From an uncultured Sphingomonas sp. (GTDB lineage: Bacteria > Pseudomonadota > Alphaproteobacteria > Sphingomonadales > Sphingomonadaceae), in the NCBI RefSeq assembly GCF_913777625.1, contig NZ_CAJYTI010000003.1, forward strand, positions 88,404-152,403: 64,000 nucleotides of DNA. The letters run 5' to 3'. Both the position numbers and the translations under genes were made by a program. This document shows positions 9,288-18,552 of the stretch, in pieces (positions within the stretch are counted from its first letter, which is position 1; every line of letters starts with the position of its first letter). The notes under the pieces were generated by a model. The model saw nothing but the letters and a program-made list of their open reading frames with translations. It was not told the origin of the DNA and did no database searches.

Positions 9288-9758
9288 TTACGCGCCTTCG
9301 AGCTCCGCGAGGTCTTCCTCGAGCGCCTTCAGGGTGACCGGGAACTGAATCCATTGCTGCGCCGGCGAGCCGTTGTTCGGGAAGAGCCAAACGGGGTTGC
9401 CCGTCTGCAGTACCCTATTCTTGTTGTCGACGACCATCCCAGGCGCCCCGACCGACGAGATGAAGCCCTGCTGCCCGTAGAAATTCCATTTCTGCAGGTC
9501 GTTGGCGATCTGGCGATTGTTGACGACGAGTTGCGTCTGCGCGGCGGCAGAAGGCGCCGTCAGCACGAGCGGCGTCGGGCTGGTCTGGCTGGCAACCAGA
9601 GTGATATACTGGTTGAAGACGTTCACATCCCACAGGATCAGCGAAGGATTGGTCACCTTCGACTGCTGCAGGATCACGATCGGCGAGCCGGCCTGCACAT
9701 TCTGCACGCCCAGCACGTAATTGGGATCGAACGCATATTGAATGATTGCCTGAGTCAC
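9288..9758 (-). CDS. Standalone ricin-type beta-trefoil (lectin-like) protein
   Basis: A 156-residue protein with no signal peptide. The pattern of three repeats with hydrophobic/aromatic anchors, 'LGVQNVQAGSPIVI ... LILWDV', 'DLQKWNFYGQQGFIS' and 'MVVDNKNRVLQTGNPVWLF ... AQQWIQFPV', including two Q-x-W motifs, is that of ricin-B/RICIN-like beta-trefoils, which usually bind sugars. GTG 9758 is chosen because GGAGGAGAGGA lies just upstream on the minus strand and the sequence before it is low-quality shadow. It follows the ABC exporter gene at 9925 on the same strand, with 166 bases between. Binding partner and role are unknown; secretion through the neighbouring exporter is only a possibility. 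Confidence 0.72.
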   Translation of the reverse strand: MTQAIIQYAFDPNYVLGVQNVQAGSPIVILQQSKVTNPSLILWDVNVFNQYITLVASQTSPTPLVLTAPSAAAQTQLVVNNRQIANDLQKWNFYGQQGFISSVGAPGMVVDNKNRVLQTGNPVWLFPNNGSPAQQWIQFPVTLKALEEDLAELEGA

Positions 9759-9924
9759 TATCCTCTCCTCCGATTTGGAACGCGGCACCGTTGACGCCGC
9801 AGCGCGTTGGCGATCCTCTTCCCCGCCAACGGTGTAGCGACTAATGCCCAGGTGTTGCGACGGCGACCCCGTCCGTTCCGGCGGCGTTGCTGCCGATAAT
9901 GCTCGGGAGCGGAGCGTTTCGGCC

Positions 9925-11778
9925 TCACCCCGCCACCTGTCTTTCGACCAGTCGCAGTGCCGGACGCGGGCTGAGGCCGAACATGCGCCGGGCGGTGCCG
10001 GCGACGAAGCGCGGCAGCTCGCGACGCTCGGTCGGGGCATCGAGTCCCTCGGCCTGAAGCGACCAGAGCCGCTGGAACGCCCCTCCCGCCCGCAACAGCT
10101 TGAGCGGTGCGCCGTCCTCCACGATGCAGCCGTGCTCGACGACGATCACCCGGTCAAAGCCGACGACCGTCGAAAGGCGGTGCGCCACGGCCAGCACCGT
10201 GCGGTGCGCCATCAGCGCATCGAGCGCCTGCTGCACCTCGATCTCCGAGCCGGTGTCCAGCGCCGAGGTAGCCTCGTCGAGCAACACGATCGGCGCCTTG
10301 CTCAGAAACGCGCGGGCGATGCCGATCCGCTGGCGCTGGCCGCCCGAGAGATTGGTGCCGCGTTCGCCGACCACCGTGTCGTACCCCTGCGGCAGCAGCG
10401 CGATGAAGCCGGCGCAGTGCGCAGCCTCGGCCGCGGTGCGAACCTCCGCGTCGCTCGCATCGGGCCGAGCGAAGCGGATATTCTCCAGGATGGAGCGATG
10501 GAACAGCAGCACCTCCTGCGGCACCACGGCGACGGCCTGGTGGAGACTGTCCTGCGTCACCTGCTCGATCGGTTGGCCATCGATCAACACGCGGCCGGCC
10601 TGCGGATCGTGCAGGCGCTGAACCAGCTGGAGGATCGTCGACTTGCCGGCGCCCGAAGGACCGACGATGCCGATCTTCTGCCCCGGCGCAACGGCGAGCG
10701 AGAGATCGTGCAGCACCGGACGGCCAGGATGATGCCCGAAGGTCACGCCTTCGATCCGAACCTCGCCCTGCGTCGCCTTGAGCGGACGTGCATCCTCGGC
10801 GTCTTCAAGCGCGTGGGGCGCGCCGACGATCTCCAACGTCTCGCGCAGATAGCTGAACTGCTGACTCGTATCGATCAGCGCCATGGCAAGGTCGCGCGAG
10901 CCGTTGAGCATGCGGAAGGTCATCGCGCTCACGACGACCACGTCGCCGGCGGTGATGCCGCCCGCAATCCAGCGCTGGACCGCCCACAGCAATGCACCGC
11001 CGACCAGCACGACCAGCGCCACGTCGTGCAGTACGCGGATCCGCTCGACGAACATCCAGCCGCGCTTCTGCGCCGCTGCCTCGGTCTCGAAGAAGCCGCG
11101 CAGCCGCTCCGACTCGCGGGCGCGGGCGCCGAACGACTTGATCGCGGCGATGTTGCTGACGAGGTCGACCATCTCGCCGCCGCTCTCGCTGGCGGCACGG
11201 GCAAAGGCCTTGTGATATTTGTCGCCACGCGTGCCGAGGAACACCAGCCCCGAACTGGCCGCGACGAAGATGCCGGTGATGGCAACGGCCATGCGCCAGT
11301 CGATGGCGAGGAAGATCAGCAGCGCGCCGCCAAAGGCGATCAGCGGCGGCGTGATCTCCATCAGGATGCGGTGGGTAAGCGCCGCGAACGAGCCGGTGAG
11401 CGCACCCACCCGGTGGCCTAGCGAACCGCCGCGCTGGTTCTGGAAGAAACCGATATGATGGCCGGTCAGATAGTGGAACATGTCCAGCCGGATGCGGACG
11501 CCGCTCGCCACGGTGATGTTGCACAACAACATTGCGGCGCCGCGGACCAGACCGTTCTCCAGCGCCACCAGCCCGACGAATGCCGCAAGCGCGAAATAGA
11601 CCGCAGCATGGGACGGCGCGGCGTTCGTCATCGAGTCGATTAGCAGCTTCATCGCATATTGCACGCCGACGGCGCTCGAAGCGCCTCCGACCACGAGCGC
11701 GGCAAGCAGCACGAAGGCGAGCGGCCGCCGCGTGACATAATGGAGCAGGAACCTTGCCGGGCTCTTCAGAAACGGCAT
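9925..11778 (-). CDS. ABC exporter, fused transmembrane and ATPase domains
   Basis: A 617-residue half-transporter of the type I exporter class. About six membrane spans occupy the first 300 residues, then an ATPase with Walker A 'GPSGAGKST', Q-loop 'VVPQEVLLF', signature 'LSGGQRQR', Walker B 'IVLLDEATSALD' and H-loop 'AVAHRLST'. It should act as a homodimer in the inner membrane. The form resembles the MsbA/AtmA/heavy-metal-tolerance exporter families, and no peptidase C39 domain is present, so it is not a bacteriocin-processing exporter. ATG 11778 is preceded by AAGGGGAA on the minus strand; an in-frame extension to 11823 has no ribosome site. Substrate unknown. A beta-trefoil protein gene follows. 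Confidence 0.9.
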   Translation of the reverse strand: MPFLKSPARFLLHYVTRRPLAFVLLAALVVGGASSAVGVQYAMKLLIDSMTNAAPSHAAVYFALAAFVGLVALENGLVRGAAMLLCNITVASGVRIRLDMFHYLTGHHIGFFQNQRGGSLGHRVGALTGSFAALTHRILMEITPPLIAFGGALLIFLAIDWRMAVAITGIFVAASSGLVFLGTRGDKYHKAFARAASESGGEMVDLVSNIAAIKSFGARARESERLRGFFETEAAAQKRGWMFVERIRVLHDVALVVLVGGALLWAVQRWIAGGITAGDVVVVSAMTFRMLNGSRDLAMALIDTSQQFSYLRETLEIVGAPHALEDAEDARPLKATQGEVRIEGVTFGHHPGRPVLHDLSLAVAPGQKIGIVGPSGAGKSTILQLVQRLHDPQAGRVLIDGQPIEQVTQDSLHQAVAVVPQEVLLFHRSILENIRFARPDASDAEVRTAAEAAHCAGFIALLPQGYDTVVGERGTNLSGGQRQRIGIARAFLSKAPIVLLDEATSALDTGSEIEVQQALDALMAHRTVLAVAHRLSTVVGFDRVIVVEHGCIVEDGAPLKLLRAGGAFQRLWSLQAEGLDAPTERRELPRFVAGTARRMFGLSPRPALRLVERQVAG

Positions 11779-11936
11779 GGCATTCCCCTTCGGGGTTTCC
11801 GGGCGCTGCGTTGCAACAAACATCGGCCGAAAAGACCCGTCAGGTCATGAACCCACTGTTAACTTTCGCGAACCGCCCGACGAGCAGAGGAGAAGCAGCG
11901 GCGAATTGCGGCGGAATCTGGGCAACCCTGCCCGGC

Positions 11937-13889
11937 TCAGCGCTCTTCGAGGATCGCCACGGCACCGCCTGTCGCCGCGAGATTGAGGGTAAGTCGATCC
12001 TGCGCAGCCGCGCGGCGGGTTTCCAGCTGCACCGCATCGGGGGCACCCCCGTCGGTCCAGATCCGCGCCTCGCCGCCGCGCGAGCCGAGAAAGCCGAGTG
12101 GCACGGTCACGATGCGCGCCGTCTCGTTGTTCATCGCGCCGAGATACCAGCGCTTCCCCTTGCGTCGCGCCAGCACGATGTACTGACCGGTCTCGCCGGC
12201 GAGGAAGCGTGTCTCGTCCCAGCTTGCCGGCACCGCCTTGATGAAGTCGAACCCGGCGGGGCTCGCGGCATAGGTGTCGGGACTGTCCGCTACCGCAGCC
12301 AGCGGCGAAAGATAGACGACGTACATCGCCAGCCCATGCGCCCGCGTCGTCTGGACGAAGGGCAAATCGTTGCGAATTTGAAAGTCGGCAGGCGCGACGT
12401 TGCGGAAGCCGCCCGGCGTATAGTCCATCGGGCCAAGCAACCCGCGCGTATAGGCCAGCATCACGTTGCTGCCAGCGGTCGCCCGCCGGCTCCACTTGTT
12501 ATACTCGGCGCCCATCACGCCTTCCTGGGTCACGAAGTTCGGCCAGGTGCGGGTGAGGCCGCGCGGCGGGAAGGCGCCGTGCAGGTCGACCATCAGATGG
12601 TGCCGCGCGGCCGCCCCCAGCAGCTTCTGGTACCAGTTGACCATCCACTGGTCGTCGCGGTCCATGAAGTCGATCTTGATTCCGGCGATGCCGAGCTTCT
12701 CGTAGAGCGCGAGCGCGTCTTCCATCTGCTCGTCGAGCGCCTGCCAGTGCGCCCAAAGCCACAGCCGCACCTTCCTGGTGCGCGCATAGTCGGCGACGTC
12801 CTGCAGGTTGATCGCGTCGGACCATTTGGTGATGTCGACGCCCGGGCGGCGCACCCCGCCGCCGCCGGCACCGGCATACCAGCCCTCGTCGATCATCGTG
12901 TAGGGAAAGCCGTTCTCGGCGGCGAAGTCGATGAACGCCTTGGCCACCGCGGTCGTGGTGCGCTGTCCGGGCAGCTTCGCGATCACGGGCCCGTTCCACC
13001 AGTCCCAGCTGGTCAGGCCCGGCTTGATCCAGCTGGTATCCTCGATCCGGCTCGGGCTGGAGAGGTTCGTCAGCAGCGTCGACTCGTGGAGCTTGCCGAG
13101 TTGGTCGGCCAGCATCACGACGCGCCACGGTGTCACGATCGGGCTGCCGATGCGGGTGTGGACCGCGATGCGCGGATCGTCGAGCGAGGGGGAGAGCTTG
13201 ATCTGCAAGCCAGGCCCGCCATCGCCGCGCCCGGTGAGGTACATGCCGGCGAAGTCGATCAGGTCCGCCTCGGTCAGCGCGAAGGCGCCCTTGCCCGTTT
13301 CGCAGGCGAAGGGCAGGTCGAACAGATTGTGGTCGCGCAGCCTATTGGTGTCGACGGGATCGAACTCGCCCTCGTGGCTCGAGCCGAAATGGCCGACATT
13401 GAAGCCCCAGCATTTCCACGCCTGCGGAAAATAGAAGCCGGTGCGCTCATAGCGGACGATCGCGGCCGCCGTAGCAGCCTGCACAGGAACCACGGTGCGG
13501 AACGCCACGCCATCGTCATAGGCGCGCAGCACCAGGTCCATCCGCCGCTTGGCACCGCCACGCTCCTGCAGGTGGACGATCCGCTGGTTATAGTGGTCGC
13601 GGCCCTCGTCCGCCTTGCCGAGCACGATCTTGTAGCGCGTGTCGGCACTCGTCGCCTCGCTGCCGGTGATCGCCATGCCCCAGCCGAGCATGTCGCGATC
13701 GAGATCCAGCGCGATCGGCGACGGCGCGAGGATCATCTCGCCGCGCCGCTGGACGAGGTAGTTCGGCGTGCCCTGGCGATCGAGCGCCACGACGATGCGG
13801 TTGGTACCATCCGGCGACACCACCTCCAGCGTCTGCCCGGCGGCCGGAGCCGCGACCAGCAGCGCGACCGAGCCGAGCAGCGCCTTCAC
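11937..13889 (-). CDS. Glycoside hydrolase family 97 protein
   Basis: 650 residues with signal peptide (about 1-19). The order is that of GH97: N-terminal beta-super-sandwich (from TLEVVSPDG), catalytic (beta/alpha)8 barrel with 'TSWDWWNG', 'YTMIDEGWY' and 'GIAGIKIDFMDRDDQ', then a C-terminal beta domain. The Asp in KIDFMD sits where retaining GH97 alpha-galactosidases have the nucleophile, rather than the Glu-based inverting machinery of SusB; this is an inference. The start is GTG (13887-13889) overlapping the stop of the upstream SGNH gene as GTGA, so the two are coupled. With the MFS porter further upstream, it forms a small carbohydrate-use operon acting in the periplasm. Calcium-binding residues were not checked. 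Confidence 0.9.
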   Translation of the reverse strand: MKALLGSVALLVAAPAAGQTLEVVSPDGTNRIVVALDRQGTPNYLVQRRGEMILAPSPIALDLDRDMLGWGMAITGSEATSADTRYKIVLGKADEGRDHYNQRIVHLQERGGAKRRMDLVLRAYDDGVAFRTVVPVQAATAAAIVRYERTGFYFPQAWKCWGFNVGHFGSSHEGEFDPVDTNRLRDHNLFDLPFACETGKGAFALTEADLIDFAGMYLTGRGDGGPGLQIKLSPSLDDPRIAVHTRIGSPIVTPWRVVMLADQLGKLHESTLLTNLSSPSRIEDTSWIKPGLTSWDWWNGPVIAKLPGQRTTTAVAKAFIDFAAENGFPYTMIDEGWYAGAGGGGVRRPGVDITKWSDAINLQDVADYARTRKVRLWLWAHWQALDEQMEDALALYEKLGIAGIKIDFMDRDDQWMVNWYQKLLGAAARHHLMVDLHGAFPPRGLTRTWPNFVTQEGVMGAEYNKWSRRATAGSNVMLAYTRGLLGPMDYTPGGFRNVAPADFQIRNDLPFVQTTRAHGLAMYVVYLSPLAAVADSPDTYAASPAGFDFIKAVPASWDETRFLAGETGQYIVLARRKGKRWYLGAMNNETARIVTVPLGFLGSRGGEARIWTDGGAPDAVQLETRRAAAQDRLTLNLAATGGAVAILEER

Positions 13890-14605
13890 GCGTGGCGGGC
13901 CTTGAGGATCGGCTCGATCACCGTCGCCATGGCATCATAGCCGGCTTCGGTCGGATGCACGCCATCGGAAGCGAAACCCGGCTTCATCGCGCCCTTCGCG
14001 TCGCCGAGCACGGGGGTATAGTCCACCCAGGTCAGCCGCTCGGACTTGGCGTAGCCCTGCAGCCAGGCGTTGATTGCGCGGATCGGCCCGACCACGTCGA
14101 GGCCGGGACGCCACGGGAAATGGTCCGCCGGCGGCACCGAGGCGAGGATCACGCCGATGCCGTTCGCCCTGGCGATCTGCGCCATCATGCGGAAATTGTC
14201 GTAGCTTTGTTCGCGCGTCATCTTGCCGGTGTTGCCGGCGATGTCGTTGGTGCCCGCCATGATGTGGACGAAGCGGGGCTTCAGATGCACCACGTCCGCC
14301 ATCATGCGCAGGACCATCTGCGGGGTAGTCTGGCCGCTGATGCCGCGACCGACGCGGCCGGGGGTGAAGAAACCGGGCCGTTTGCCCTTCCAGCCCTCGG
14401 TGATCGAATCGCCCATGAAGACGATGTTCACCTTCTCGCCCGAGGCAAGGATCCGGGCATTGTCCGCAGCGTAGCGGCTGAGTTCGGGGAAGTCCTCGTG
14501 CAACAGCCGATCCTTGCGCTGCTCATAGCTTTCCTGCGTCTGTGCGCGGGCGACGAGGGGAAGCGCAAGGGCGCCGGCGAGCAGCGAGCGGCGACGGACG
14601 GACAT
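13886..14605 (-). CDS. SGNH/GDSL-family hydrolase (lipase/acetylesterase-like), Tat-exported
   Basis: 239 residues. The N-terminus MSVRRRSLLAG followed by a hydrophobic stretch ending LVARA is a twin-arginine signal, so the enzyme is folded before export. SGNH blocks are present: block I GDSITEG (Ser nucleophile), block II around RGISGQTT (Gly), block III GTNDIAGN (Asn), block V DGVHPTEAGY (Asp and His). This form is typical of carbohydrate esterases and PAF-acetylhydrolase-like enzymes, and fits removal of acetyl groups from a glycan acted on by the coupled GH97 enzyme. ATG 14605 has AGGAG 9 bases upstream; a longer version to 14656 lacks support. Confidence 0.88.
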   Translation of the reverse strand: MSVRRRSLLAGALALPLVARAQTQESYEQRKDRLLHEDFPELSRYAADNARILASGEKVNIVFMGDSITEGWKGKRPGFFTPGRVGRGISGQTTPQMVLRMMADVVHLKPRFVHIMAGTNDIAGNTGKMTREQSYDNFRMMAQIARANGIGVILASVPPADHFPWRPGLDVVGPIRAINAWLQGYAKSERLTWVDYTPVLGDAKGAMKPGFASDGVHPTEAGYDAMATVIEPILKARHA

Positions 14606-14692
14606 CCCGAATCTCCTGGAGAAGCTGTTGTTTTGGCAGGACCGAGCGTGGCGCAACGTCGCGAAAGCGTCAAACCCGCTCGGCCCCTGCCC

Positions 14693-16021
14693 TCAATGGA
14701 GCGAGGCGCCCCCGCTCACGCGCATCGGACGCGAACGCCCCGCCGCGATGGCGAAGCCGCACAGCACGACGTAGCAGAGCGCGGGCACGATCAGGGCGAA
14801 GGCATAGCCGTGCAGATCGGCCACCTTGCCGACGAGCAGCGGCAGCAGCGCGCCGCCGACGATCGCGGTGCAGAGCAGGCCCGAGGTCGCCTCCTCGCTC
14901 GCCGCCGAACGCTCGAGCGTCAGCGTGAAGATCACCGGGAACATGATCGAGTTGAACAGGCCGATCGACAGCGCGACGAAGCCGGCGGTCACGCCGCCCA
15001 CCGCCACGACATAGAGGCACATTGCGGCCGCGATCACGGTGAACAGCGCGAGCAGCTTGTCGGCACGCACGCGGGTGAGCAGCAGCGAGCCGAGCGCACG
15101 GCCGACCATCGCGCCGCCCCAGTAGAAGGCGACGGCCTTGCCGGCCTCCTGCAGCGAGACGCCGTGGACGCCGTCGCTGCCCATCAGCGTGCCGAGCAGC
15201 GGCACCCCGAACGGCGCGTCGGACTGGCCCCAGATGCTGTTGTCGTTGAGGAACAGCGCCATCTGCGTACCGATCGAAACCTCGGCACCGACATAAAGGA
15301 AGATGCCGAGCGCACCGAACAGCGCCCAGCGCGACGAAAAGGCATCGAGCAGACCCGGTGCGGCGGCCTGCTTGGGGGCGGCATCGGTCACGACACGGCG
15401 GCTGAGGAAGAAGAACACGGCCAGCGCTAGGATCAGCCCGCAGATCCACAAATAGGCAGTATCGATGCCCGCCAGCGCCTGCGACCGAACGCCTGCATCG
15501 ACCACGGCGCCGGACTTCACCTCGACGCCCTTCAGGAACAGATGCGCGCCGAGCAGCGGACCGAGGAACGTGCCGAAGGAGTTGAAGGTCTGGCTGAGCA
15601 CCAGCCGGAAATGGCTGCCCTTGGGATCGCCCAGCGCCGCCGCCAGCGGGTTGGCGGCAACCTGCAGCACGGTGATGCCGCTGGCCAGCACGAACAGGCC
15701 GAGCAGCACCAGCCAGTAATTGGCGAGGTTGGCCGCGGTCAGCATGATCAGGCAGGCGACTGCCATGGTGCACAGCGCCAGCAGGATCGACGGCACCGCC
15801 TTGAGCCGCGAGACCAGCGCGGCCGCCGGCAGCGAGACGACGAAATAGGCGAAGAAGAAGGCGAAGGCACTCGCCTGGGCCTGCAGATTGGTGAGCGTGA
15901 AGATGCCCTTCACCGCCGCCACCAGCGGATCTACCAGCGAGGTGATGAACCCCCAGGCCAAGAACAGCGTTGTTACCGCGGCGAATGCCAGCGTGGTCTG
16001 CGTCGAACGTGCGGTGCTCAA
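14693..16021 (-). CDS. MFS sugar porter, FucP/GluP-like
   Basis: 442 residues with about 12 membrane spans and the features of the fucose/glucose-galactose:proton symporter family: 'FLAWGFITSLVDPLV' in helix 1, 'ASGITVLQVAANPLAAALG', 'SQTFNSFGTFLGPLLG' in helix 5, and 'IGLFNSIMFPVIFTLTL' in the second half. It would import a monosaccharide across the inner membrane. The start is taken as TTG 16021, since AGGAGGGG lies 5 bases upstream and the following residues (STARSTQTTLAFAAVTTLFL) give the usual short cytoplasmic N-terminus. The SGNH and GH97 genes follow on the same strand, 87 bases downstream, so this is likely the first gene of the operon. Confidence 0.88.
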   Translation of the reverse strand: MSTARSTQTTLAFAAVTTLFLAWGFITSLVDPLVAAVKGIFTLTNLQAQASAFAFFFAYFVVSLPAAALVSRLKAVPSILLALCTMAVACLIMLTAANLANYWLVLLGLFVLASGITVLQVAANPLAAALGDPKGSHFRLVLSQTFNSFGTFLGPLLGAHLFLKGVEVKSGAVVDAGVRSQALAGIDTAYLWICGLILALAVFFFLSRRVVTDAAPKQAAAPGLLDAFSSRWALFGALGIFLYVGAEVSIGTQMALFLNDNSIWGQSDAPFGVPLLGTLMGSDGVHGVSLQEAGKAVAFYWGGAMVGRALGSLLLTRVRADKLLALFTVIAAAMCLYVVAVGGVTAGFVALSIGLFNSIMFPVIFTLTLERSAASEEATSGLLCTAIVGGALLPLLVGKVADLHGYAFALIVPALCYVVLCGFAIAAGRSRPMRVSGGASLH

Positions 16022-16190
16022 GCGATCCCCTCCTGCCTGTAGCGTATAAATCGGGCGCGACGCTTCCCGACAACGTTGGCAAAAGTCAAGCAGGGGCCGG
16101 GTTTTCGCACTCGCATCCAAGGGCATGGCTCGCCTATAGGCGGTAGCGTTGGTAAATGACGCGACGAGTGGAGTATTGCGCGTGGACGAG

Positions 16191-17801
16191 ATGAAGAAGG
16201 CGATCCGGATGAAGGTGCTCGGCGGCGGGGGAATGATGGCGCTGGCGCTCGCGGGGTCGATTGCGTCTCCGGCTGCTGCGCAATTTCGATTGATCCCGGC
16301 GCCGAAACAGACCCCAGCCGCGACGCAGGCGAGCAAGCCCGCCCAGACGCAGACGCCCGCTCCGCGCGCGCCGCAGGCCCAGACCCCGGTTGCCGCTCCC
16401 GCGGCAAGGCCCGTGACGCAGGCCGCGCCGGCACAGCCGCAGATAACGCCGCCACCGGTGGTGGCGCCGGTGCTGCCGCTGCCGACGCTGAGCACCAAGC
16501 AGATGGCCGAGCTGCGCCAGCTACTGCCCGATGCGAGCCTGGCCCAGGGCCTGCGCCGGATGACCAGCACGGTCACCCTGCCCAACGACAGCGACGGGCT
16601 GGTCCGCGCCGCGCTCGACTATGCCCGCGCGGTGCATTCCGGGCGTCTCGACAGCAGCGACTTCATCAACGACTGGGGCCTCCGCCCCGCCGCCTTCGAT
16701 CCCCTGCCCGGCTTCATCGATGCGGTGAAGCGCGACCGGATCGCCGTCTGGATGCGATCGCTGCCCCCGCCCTATGCCGGCTATGACGGGCTGGAAAAGG
16801 GCCTGGTCGCCTATCGCGCCATCCTGACGAGCGGCGGCTGGCCGAAGCTCGCGGCCGGCCCGGACCTGGCCAAGGGCGCGAGCGGCGCCCGCGTCCGCGC
16901 GCTGCGCAAGCGACTGGCGGTCGAGGACAAGAAGGTCGCTTCGAGCGGCGACATGTTCGATCAGGACCTGCAGGACGCCGTGGTTCGTGCCCAGCGCCGC
17001 TATGGCCTGCGCCCCACCGGCGTAGTCTCCACCGGCACGCTGGCCGCACTCAACGTGCCGACGGAGGAGCGCGTCCGCCAGATCATGGCGAACATGGAGC
17101 GGTGGCGCTGGCTCCCGCAGGAACTGCCTGCAAAGCGCATCCAGGTGAACATCGCCGCCGCCGTGATGACGGTGTTCGAAGGCGACAGCCCGATCGCGTC
17201 GATGAAAGCGGTGACCGGCAAGCCCGGCCATGAAACGCCGATGCTCCAGTCGCGCATCCACTCGATCGTCCTCAATCCGCCGTGGAACGTGCCCACCGGC
17301 ATCGCCGCGAAGGAGCTCTGGCCCAAGGGCGAGGCCTATCTGAAGGCGCACGGCTACCGCATCATCGGCACCGGTCCCGACCGCCGCCTGCAGCAGGAAT
17401 CGGGCGCGAAGAGCGCGCTTGGCCGCTACAAGTTCGATTTCGACAATCCCTATGCCGTGTATCTGCACGACACGCCGGTGCAGTCGGGCTTCAACAGCTA
17501 TAACCGGCTGGACAGCCATGGCTGCGTGCGGCTGGAAAAGCCCGGTCCGCTGGCCGAGATGCTGCTGAAGAACGATCCGAACTGGCAGCCCGATGCGATC
17601 GCCGCGCAGCTGGAAGGCACCAAGACGGTCCGCGTGCGCCTGCCCGAAGCGGACCAGGTCGCAGTCTATCTGCTCTACTGGACGGCATTTGCGGGCGCGG
17701 ACGGCGCGATGAATTTCCGCGATGATCCCTATAGCTGGGACAAGCTGCTCGCCGAGAAGATCGAGGCGCGCGCCGCCGTCAGCGCCTCCAGCGCCTCCTG
17801 A
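16191..17801 (+). CDS. L,D-transpeptidase, YcbB/LdtD-like
   Basis: About 536 residues. A signal peptide (cleaved near SPAAAQ) is followed by a long Ala/Pro/Gln-rich linker to about residue 95, a scaffold domain, a peptidoglycan-binding region ('ASGARVRALRKRL ... DLQDAVVRAQRRYGLRPTGVV') and the YkuD catalytic domain with SHGCVR, whose nucleophile is Cys445. It forms 3-3 cross-links or attaches proteins to peptidoglycan in the periplasm; enzymes of this class are insensitive to most penicillins. ATG 16191 is chosen because it starts with a charged n-region (MKKAIRMK); GTG 16182 and ATG 16209 are alternatives. It is divergent from the sugar operon and followed 23 bases later by a lipoprotein gene. 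Confidence 0.9.
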   Translation: MKKAIRMKVLGGGGMMALALAGSIASPAAAQFRLIPAPKQTPAATQASKPAQTQTPAPRAPQAQTPVAAPAARPVTQAAPAQPQITPPPVVAPVLPLPTLSTKQMAELRQLLPDASLAQGLRRMTSTVTLPNDSDGLVRAALDYARAVHSGRLDSSDFINDWGLRPAAFDPLPGFIDAVKRDRIAVWMRSLPPPYAGYDGLEKGLVAYRAILTSGGWPKLAAGPDLAKGASGARVRALRKRLAVEDKKVASSGDMFDQDLQDAVVRAQRRYGLRPTGVVSTGTLAALNVPTEERVRQIMANMERWRWLPQELPAKRIQVNIAAAVMTVFEGDSPIASMKAVTGKPGHETPMLQSRIHSIVLNPPWNVPTGIAAKELWPKGEAYLKAHGYRIIGTGPDRRLQQESGAKSALGRYKFDFDNPYAVYLHDTPVQSGFNSYNRLDSHGCVRLEKPGPLAEMLLKNDPNWQPDAIAAQLEGTKTVRVRLPEADQVAVYLLYWTAFAGADGAMNFRDDPYSWDKLLAEKIEARAAVSASSAS

Positions 17802-17824
17802 CCCCTTATTCGAAGGAAACACCC

Positions 17825-18142
17825 ATGAAACTGCGTACTCTCGCGATCCTGGCCGGTGCCGGTCTGACCCTGGCAGCCTGTGGCGGCAAGGATGACGGCC
17901 CGGCGGCGCCCGACGCCAACGTTACCGAGATCACCGTGCCGGAGACGCCGGCGGACGTGAACGTCTCGACCCAGGAACCGGCTGCCGTCGAGCCGGCGAA
18001 CGCCCTGCCCGCGCCGGAGCCGACTGCAAAGCCGACGCCGTTCAGCGATCGCGAACAGACCGAAGCCGATGCGGCTGCCACCGGCATGACGTCGCGCGTC
18101 AACCGCGACAGCGACAGCGAAAATCAAGAAAAAAAGCAGTAA
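17825..18142 (+). CDS. Small lipoprotein of unknown function
   Basis: 105 residues with a lipoprotein signal: MKLRTLAILAGAGLTLAAC, lipobox LAAC with the lipidated Cys at 19, followed by Gly-Gly, so outer-membrane retention is likely. The mature part is low-complexity, rich in Pro, Ala, Glu and Asp with no recognised domain, and ends in a charged tail (DSDSENQEKKQ). GAAGGA lies upstream of ATG 17825. It follows the L,D-transpeptidase closely on the same strand and probably shares its transcript. Function unknown. Confidence 0.82.
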   Translation: MKLRTLAILAGAGLTLAACGGKDDGPAAPDANVTEITVPETPADVNVSTQEPAAVEPANALPAPEPTAKPTPFSDREQTEADAAATGMTSRVNRDSDSENQEKKQ

Positions 18143-18186
18143 GCTCGATCAACGACGGCGGAGCGCGCATCCGGCGCGCCCGCCGA

Positions 18187-18552
18187 TCAGGCGATGGCCT
18201 TGCGTGCGACCTGCGCCAGCAGCAGCTGAAGCTGCGCGAGGGAGAAACCCGCTGCGTGAAAGCCGGCTAGTTCGTGCGCGGGGATCGCCTCGCCCTTGTG
18301 CCAGGCGTGAACCGCGACGCGGCGCAGCGCCTCAAGGCGCGGATCGGCGAGGCGCGGGCTGGCGCTTTCACGGCCGAAGAACAGCGCGACGAATTTGGAC
18401 CAGCGGCCCGGCGCCTCCAGCGAGGACAGGCGGTCGCCTTGCGCGATCCCGACGACCTGCCATTCGAGCGCCGACAAGGTGGTGGACGCATCGACCATGG
18501 CCGGCGCAGCTACCGCTTCACCGCGGAATTTGGAAAGATCGAGATACGCCAT
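18187..18552 (-). CDS. Small cytosolic protein of unknown function
   Basis: 121 residues, not recognised. It has no signal peptide or membrane span. It is mostly alpha-helical by composition; the C-terminal half is amphipathic helices (LRRVAVHAWHKGEAIPAHELAG ... LAQLQLLLAQVARKAIA), and the middle has 'LEWQVVGIAQGDRLSSLEAPGRW'. The helix-turn-helix-like spacing in the last third could be DNA-binding, but this is weak. ATG 18552 has AGGTG directly upstream; an in-frame extension to 18615 exists. A promoter about 200 bases upstream on the minus strand implies a long leader. Confidence 0.7.
   Translation of the reverse strand: MAYLDLSKFRGEAVAAPAMVDASTTLSALEWQVVGIAQGDRLSSLEAPGRWSKFVALFFGRESASPRLADPRLEALRRVAVHAWHKGEAIPAHELAGFHAAGFSLAQLQLLLAQVARKAIA

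Noticed and set aside
11754..13940. 728-codon plus-strand frame antisense to the GH97 gene
   Set aside because: Arg/Val/Asp/His-rich with no family motif, while the minus strand has a complete GH97 gene.
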